Below are positions 59,852-64,000 of a stretch of 64,000 bases of DNA, piece by piece. The stretch's first letter is position 1; every line of letters begins with the position of its first letter. A program made the translations under genes and the position numbers. Location of the stretch: NCBI RefSeq assembly GCF_900128985.1, contig NZ_FQUC01000019.1:1-64000 (forward strand), read 5' to 3'. Under the pieces are notes generated by a model. That model saw only the letters and a program-made list of their open reading frames with translations, was not told the origin of the DNA and did not search any database. Source of the DNA: Indolivaga macrotermitis (lineage in GTDB: Bacteria; Bacteroidota; Bacteroidia; Bacteroidales; Dysgonomonadaceae).

Positions 59852-60988
59852 TTATTTCTTCATCCGTAGGAAATAATTCTCGAAGTATTTTTTAGAAAGG
59901 TGCGCCACCAGAATAGTACCTACAGTAACCAGCACATAGAAAAGAATATTACGCGGATAAAACCCGAAAGAAACAGGCAATTTTTTCAAAAGTAGAATCA
60001 CCGCCGAAATAACCGTTATGTGGTACATATAGATTCCGTAAGATATTTCACCCAAATAAGAAAAGAACTTATTTTCGAGCTTGATTATATTACCCGAAAT
60101 CATAGAAACCCCTACTATCAGGTACAGAAATAAAAAATTCACAATCAGAGGAGACAGCACAGGCGTTTCGAAAACTACGTCCCAAAACGGGTATAAAATA
60201 TTAGTATCAAAAATAATAAAGATAAACAGTATCAGATACACGATCACTTGCACGGGCTTTTTATAACAATACAAAGTATTTAGATTACGCTTAGCTCTAA
60301 ATATAAAGTATGCGCCTAGTCCGCCAACAGCCATAGCCTCGAATTTAAGCATGTTTACCAGAAAGGTATACAAATCCGGCATATCGATAAAAAAGGGGAT
60401 TATAGATAATAAAGCTTTGACTACAATAACCCCAATAAGCAACCCCAGGATATTCTTCCTGATAAATTTGAATAAAGGCGCCCATATGAGATAAAACACC
60501 TCCTCGACCCCGATAGACCAAAGAGGCTCCAGCATATGATGCCCGTAATAAAACGTAACTAATCCGGGAAAGAACAGTAAAAAATACAGCCACACTTCAC
60601 TCAGAGTATAAGGTACTTTGTAATCGATCTGGAACTGCTGAATAAGAAACGGAATAATAACAGCACCCAGAAAAACCAACAAAAAATAAAGCGGCCAGAT
60701 ACGCAAGACTCTTTTCCGGTAAAAGTTTTTCACTTTTACCGTTTCTGTATTTTTCCGTTCTTTCAGGAGAATATAAGTAATAAGAAAGCCACTAAGCACA
60801 AAGAAAAAAGTAACCGCATTTCCTCCATTCTGTAATAGGCTTAACGAACCAAGCGATCCGATAGCATTTTTGAGTTTCATACTCTCGCTATGATGGATAA
60901 CGACCAGATACGCCGCAAAAAAACGAAGTGTATTTAGTCCTTTAAAGTAGGTTATGTTAGTGTATAAACCCTGCTGGTTTTCGTTCAT
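59852..60988 (-). CDS. Acyltransferase 3 (OafA-like) membrane protein
   Basis: A 378-residue protein with ten membrane segments. The family signature LNTLRFFAAYLVVIHHSES near the N-terminus holds the catalytic His, and FFFVLSGFLITYILLKERK with WPLYFLLVFLGAVIIPF follows. Such enzymes O-acetylate or otherwise acylate surface polysaccharides. No glycan cluster surrounds it, so the acceptor is unknown. Confidence 0.87.
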   Translation of the reverse strand: MNENQQGLYTNITYFKGLNTLRFFAAYLVVIHHSESMKLKNAIGSLGSLSLLQNGGNAVTFFFVLSGFLITYILLKERKNTETVKVKNFYRKRVLRIWPLYFLLVFLGAVIIPFLIQQFQIDYKVPYTLSEVWLYFLLFFPGLVTFYYGHHMLEPLWSIGVEEVFYLIWAPLFKFIRKNILGLLIGVIVVKALLSIIPFFIDMPDLYTFLVNMLKFEAMAVGGLGAYFIFRAKRNLNTLYCYKKPVQVIVYLILFIFIIFDTNILYPFWDVVFETPVLSPLIVNFLFLYLIVGVSMISGNIIKLENKFFSYLGEISYGIYMYHITVISAVILLLKKLPVSFGFYPRNILFYVLVTVGTILVAHLSKKYFENYFLRMKK

Positions 60989-61162
60989 AAAATATAAGGT
61001 GCTAATCCTTTTTTATTTTATATGAATCAAGAATAACAATTTATCCGAATCCAAAAGTACTGAAAAATAAAGAAACGAAATAGTGGAAAAGATACTCATA
61101 TTTTATCTATAAAGAAATGACCTATACAGAAATAGAGAAAATAAAAAAAAGTCGAAAAAAGT

Positions 61163-61273
61163 GTCACTTTTGTCACCTTTGTCACTTTTTATGATGTGAA
61201 ACACTAAAAAACAACACATTAGTAAATACACAAAAGTGACACCGGTAAACAGCACATGTCACATTTTAGTCAC
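61163..61273. promoter_or_regulatory. Phased GTCAC array upstream of the subtilase
   Basis: GTCAC in direct orientation at 61163-61167, 61172-61176, 61181-61185, 61258-61262 and 61269-61273, with one inverted copy GTGAC at 61236-61240. Spacings are 9 and 11 bp within groups. The last two sites begin 48 and 37 bp before the -7 element, the same distances as sites 6605 and 6616 before the dihydroorotase -7. Confidence 0.6.
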
Positions 61274-61282
61274 TTTATGTTT

Positions 61283-61313
61283 TTGGCTGTGTACCGAATC
61301 ATCTATATATTTG
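61283..61313 (+). promoter_or_regulatory. Promoter of the subtilase gene
   Basis: TTG (61283-61285), a 20-bp spacer and TATATTTG (61306-61313) match the consensus exactly. Transcription should start about 6 bp or less before ATG 61325, so the mRNA has almost no leader. Confidence 0.75.
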
Positions 61314-61324
61314 TTTATCATAAT

Positions 61325-62716
61325 ATGAAATGCCATAAAATGTTTAAAATCGCCTCTTTTTACATATTGCTCATATTCTCGCTGTCATCATTTGCTGCCG
61401 ACGGATATATGTTCCGGCTACAGCTTAAAGACAAAGCTCACAGTAACTATTCAGAAAGTAAGCCCGAAGCATTTCTGTCTAAAAGGGCTTTGGAACGAAG
61501 AGAAAAACAAGGTATCAGTATCGATTCAACCGATATTCCCATATCCGAAAGATATATAAAAGAAATAGAGTCGGCAGGTTGCAAAGTTGTTGCACGAAGT
61601 AAGTGGATGAATACCGTAAGCGTATATTGTACCGACAGCTTACTATCGGAAATACTCAAAGATTTCCGTTTCGTAGAAAAGGTGTCTTTCGTTTGGAAAA
61701 GCGATACCACAAAAACACAAGACCGTTCGAGAAAGAAAATCGACTTGCCTCAGCCCAAGGCTGACAATAAATACGGATACGGATACGACCAGATAAAAAT
61801 GCTGAACGGAGAGGCGCTTCACGAAAAAGGATATAAAGGCAAGGGCTTGGAAATTGCGATTATAGATGCCGGATATGAAAATCTGAAAGACATACTAATG
61901 TTAGACAATGTTTTTATCAGGGGAATAAAAGACTTTGTTTACGATGGAATCGATATTTTCAAGAGTAGCGAACATGGTTTAAACGTATTATCCATACTCG
62001 CGACTAACCGCCCGAATATATACATAGGAACAGCACCCGAAGCTAGATACTGGCTATTGAGGTCGGAAGACGGACGATCGGAATACCCTATCGAAGAAGA
62101 CTATTGGGTGGCCGCCGCCGAATATGCCGATAGCGTAGGTGTAGATTTGATTAATACTTCTTTGGGTTACTCCAAATTCGACCGGTTTGCAGAGAGTTAT
62201 ACACACGACCATATCGATGGAGAAACAACATTTATCAGCAAAGCAGCTAAAATAGCCACTCAGAAAGGGATGTTGGTAGAAGTCAGCGCCGGAAACGAAG
62301 GGGCAAAAACATGGCGGACAATATCAGTCCCTGCCGATGTTGATGATGTACTTACGGTAGGTTCGGTTCGCCGCGATTCTACCCTATCCTCTTTCAGCTC
62401 AGTGGGGCTATTATCTCTCCCGAAAATAAAACCGGATGTAGTGGCTTTGGGCGATAAAATCAATGTAATAGGAGGAGACGGTAGCATCACATTCAATAGC
62501 GGAACATCTTTTTCGGGGCCTGTTATATGCGGAATGGCAGCGTGTTTGTGGCAAGCATTTCCTCAATTGACTTCGCTACAGTTATTAGATATAATACGGA
62601 AATCATCTGATAGATACGAGAATCCGGATAATAGATATGGATACGGGATTCCCGATATGCAGAAAGCGATGGTTCTTGCGGAAGAATTCACAAATTCATC
62701 AAACACAACTTTCTAA
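61325..62716 (+). CDS. Secreted subtilisin-like serine protease (S8 family)
   Basis: A 463-residue protease with a signal peptide (MFKIASFYILLIFSLSSFAAD), a propeptide region to about residue 135, and the S8 catalytic triad: Asp in IAIIDAGYEN, His in SSEHGLNVLSIL, Ser in NSGTSFSGPVICGMAA; the oxyanion Asn lies in EVSAGNEG. Asp is followed by AGY rather than the usual TGV/SGI. No C-terminal sorting domain is seen. ATG 61325 is fixed by the promoter; the open frame upstream runs through the GTCAC array. It lies 12 bp before xseA and may be cotranscribed with it. Confidence 0.87.
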   Translation: MKCHKMFKIASFYILLIFSLSSFAADGYMFRLQLKDKAHSNYSESKPEAFLSKRALERREKQGISIDSTDIPISERYIKEIESAGCKVVARSKWMNTVSVYCTDSLLSEILKDFRFVEKVSFVWKSDTTKTQDRSRKKIDLPQPKADNKYGYGYDQIKMLNGEALHEKGYKGKGLEIAIIDAGYENLKDILMLDNVFIRGIKDFVYDGIDIFKSSEHGLNVLSILATNRPNIYIGTAPEARYWLLRSEDGRSEYPIEEDYWVAAAEYADSVGVDLINTSLGYSKFDRFAESYTHDHIDGETTFISKAAKIATQKGMLVEVSAGNEGAKTWRTISVPADVDDVLTVGSVRRDSTLSSFSSVGLLSLPKIKPDVVALGDKINVIGGDGSITFNSGTSFSGPVICGMAACLWQAFPQLTSLQLLDIIRKSSDRYENPDNRYGYGIPDMQKAMVLAEEFTNSSNTTF

Positions 62717-62728
62717 CTTTTCAGAGAC

Positions 62729-63964
62729 ATGGATCAAACAGCAATTTCATTATACGAACTGAATAATCTGGTAAGAGGAGTCCTCACGACCAGCTTCGAC
62801 CAACTTTTCTGGATACAGGCCGAGACGAGCGATGTTCGTTGCAATCAGAATGGGCATTGTTATCTCGAATTCATCGAGAAAGATGCAAGTAACCGAAACA
62901 TTATAGCAAAAGCCCGTGGAAGCATCTGGTCAAATGTTTTCAGGCTTCTCAAAGCCTATTTCGAATCAGAAACAGGGCAAACTTTCGCTTCCGGACTGAA
63001 AGTTCTGATACAGGTAAGCATCGAGTTCCATGAAGTATACGGATATAGCCTGAACGTTCACAACATAGACCCGACCTATACACTGGGAGACCAGGTCAAA
63101 AACCGGGCATTGATACTCAAGCAACTCGAAGAAGAAGGAGTGCTAACCCTAAACAAAGAACTGCAATTAGCAAAACCAGCCAATCGCATCGCCATAATTT
63201 CGTCCCCTACCGCTGCCGGATACGAAGACTTTTGTAATCAACTCGAAGGAAATAAAGAAGGTTTTATATTTTATACCAAGCTGTTTCCGGCGATAATGCA
63301 AGGTGAACGTACCGAAGGTGCAATCATTGCCGCATTAGACAGAATATACGAAAACACCGGTAAATTCGATGCTGTAGTCATCATCCGGGGAGGAGGCGCT
63401 ACTTCCGATCTCAGCAGTTTCGACTCGTATCTACTCGCTGCAAATTGTGCCCAGTTCCCCCTACCGATTATTACAGGAATAGGACACGAACGGGATGATA
63501 CGGTTCTGGATATAGTAGCTCATACACGAGCCAAAACCCCAACTGCCGTAGCTGAGTTTTTACTTCGGAACATATCAGAAACAGCAGATGAATTGAATAA
63601 TATTCAAGACTCGATCATTTTCGAAACCAACAAAAGGCTCACCGAAGAAACGGCCGTACTCACAACTTTATCGGCGAAGTATTCATATATTACAAAGGAT
63701 AAAACTAAAGACCAGCTAAATAAGCTTCATCTGATTACGGAAAGATTGAAAAATGCAGTCAATAAACTCATTCAGGAGCAAAAGCACAATCTTATATCGA
63801 AGGAACAACACATCGAATTGATCTCTCCCGAGAATATCCTGAAGAAGGGATACACTCTTACTTTAGCAGGTAATAAAATAATAAAAAGCGTAAGCCAAAT
63901 AAAGAAAGGTGAGATTATAACCAACCGTTTTTCTGACGGAGAAATAGAGTCAGTAGTAAAATAA
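62729..63964 (+). CDS. xseA: Exodeoxyribonuclease VII large subunit
   Basis: A 411-residue protein with an N-terminal OB-fold (about 1-110, ELNNLVRGVLTTSFDQLFWIQAETSDVRCNQNGHCYLEF) and the catalytic domain with RIAIISSPTAAGYEDF, VVIIRGGGATSDLSSFDSYLLA and ITGIGHERDDTVLDIVAHTRAKTPTAVAEFLL. The C-terminus is a helical region. With XseB it degrades single-stranded DNA. xseB would be expected just after it, outside the window. Confidence 0.93.
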   Translation: MDQTAISLYELNNLVRGVLTTSFDQLFWIQAETSDVRCNQNGHCYLEFIEKDASNRNIIAKARGSIWSNVFRLLKAYFESETGQTFASGLKVLIQVSIEFHEVYGYSLNVHNIDPTYTLGDQVKNRALILKQLEEEGVLTLNKELQLAKPANRIAIISSPTAAGYEDFCNQLEGNKEGFIFYTKLFPAIMQGERTEGAIIAALDRIYENTGKFDAVVIIRGGGATSDLSSFDSYLLAANCAQFPLPIITGIGHERDDTVLDIVAHTRAKTPTAVAEFLLRNISETADELNNIQDSIIFETNKRLTEETAVLTTLSAKYSYITKDKTKDQLNKLHLITERLKNAVNKLIQEQKHNLISKEQHIELISPENILKKGYTLTLAGNKIIKSVSQIKKGEIITNRFSDGEIESVVK

Positions 63965-64000
63965 CAGGTCATTTTGTCCCTTTTTTCCGGATAATATCAA

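Larger units (their letters stand above)
60989..61324. other. Divergent intergenic region with second GTCAC array
   Basis: AT-rich gap of 336 bp between the divergent acyltransferase and subtilase genes. It holds the GTCAC array and the subtilase promoter in its right half and no gene. No promoter for the acyltransferase was identified. Confidence 0.6.

Noticed and set aside
61256-61324. Upstream start of the subtilase at 61256
   Set aside because: It would translate the GTCAC array and the promoter; the signal peptide begins only after ATG 61325.

Overview
The window looks like chromosomal DNA from an AT-rich Bacteroidales bacterium. Dysgonomonas or a close relative is my best guess; this is inference from gene content, not a database match. 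The evidence is the repeated Bacteroidetes-type promoter (TAnnTTTG at -7, often TTG about 20 bp upstream), a HmuR/HmuY haem-uptake pair, a MurF-alanine racemase fusion, GSCFA, DUF5606, DUF4251, DUF2156 and OmpA-type proteins, and lipoproteins with acidic residues after the lipid-bearing Cys. No transposase, integrase, prophage or CRISPR array is visible.

Layout. 1-9 kb: a TC microsatellite, an aspartate dehydrogenase-like gene, a DUF2156/GNAT pair, a WalJ-type hydrolase with an FMN oxidoreductase, an EamA transporter, a dihydroorotase and a Gfo/Idh/MocA oxidoreductase. 9-14 kb: an OmpA porin, two glycan genes and cysK. 14-18 kb: the haem-uptake pair. 18-31 kb: a DJ-1/DUF4251/MFS cluster, tRNA-Lys, an outer-membrane protein divergent from an AraC regulator, a second AraC regulator with a small monooxygenase-like gene, a YihY membrane protein, a large secreted protein, a deoxyribonucleotidase, two tRNA-Asn and a PfkB kinase.

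31.8-39.1 kb is an accessory segment. Three direct copies of a roughly 150-bp repeat lie at its left edge, middle and right edge. Each copy carries an identical 82-bp core that looks like a small RNA gene on the minus strand, with promoter and terminator. Between them sit a GT39-like glycosyltransferase, secreted proteins of unknown function, a GNAT, an Ada-like DNA-repair regulator with a 17-bp inverted repeat at its promoter, and a decaying module (an apparent frameshift and an amber codon in a WG-repeat gene). Beyond it come rmuC, an HExxH membrane protein coupled to MsrAB, DUF5606, and an operon of a membrane protein, an alkyltransferase-like protein and a Fur-family regulator.

44-64 kb is mostly envelope functions on the minus strand: an EamA exporter, a TolC-HlyD-two-permease export operon without a visible ATPase, MurF-Alr, an MltF/DUF3298/GSCFA coupled operon, the tRNA hydroxylase TrhO, an MsbA-like exporter, an AhpD-like protein and an acyltransferase. 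Then, on the plus strand, come a secreted subtilase and xseA. The most unexpected signals are the triplicated small-RNA repeat bounding the accessory segment, and two phased GTCAC arrays 55 kb apart that sit at the same distances from the -7 elements of two unrelated genes (dihydroorotase and the subtilase).
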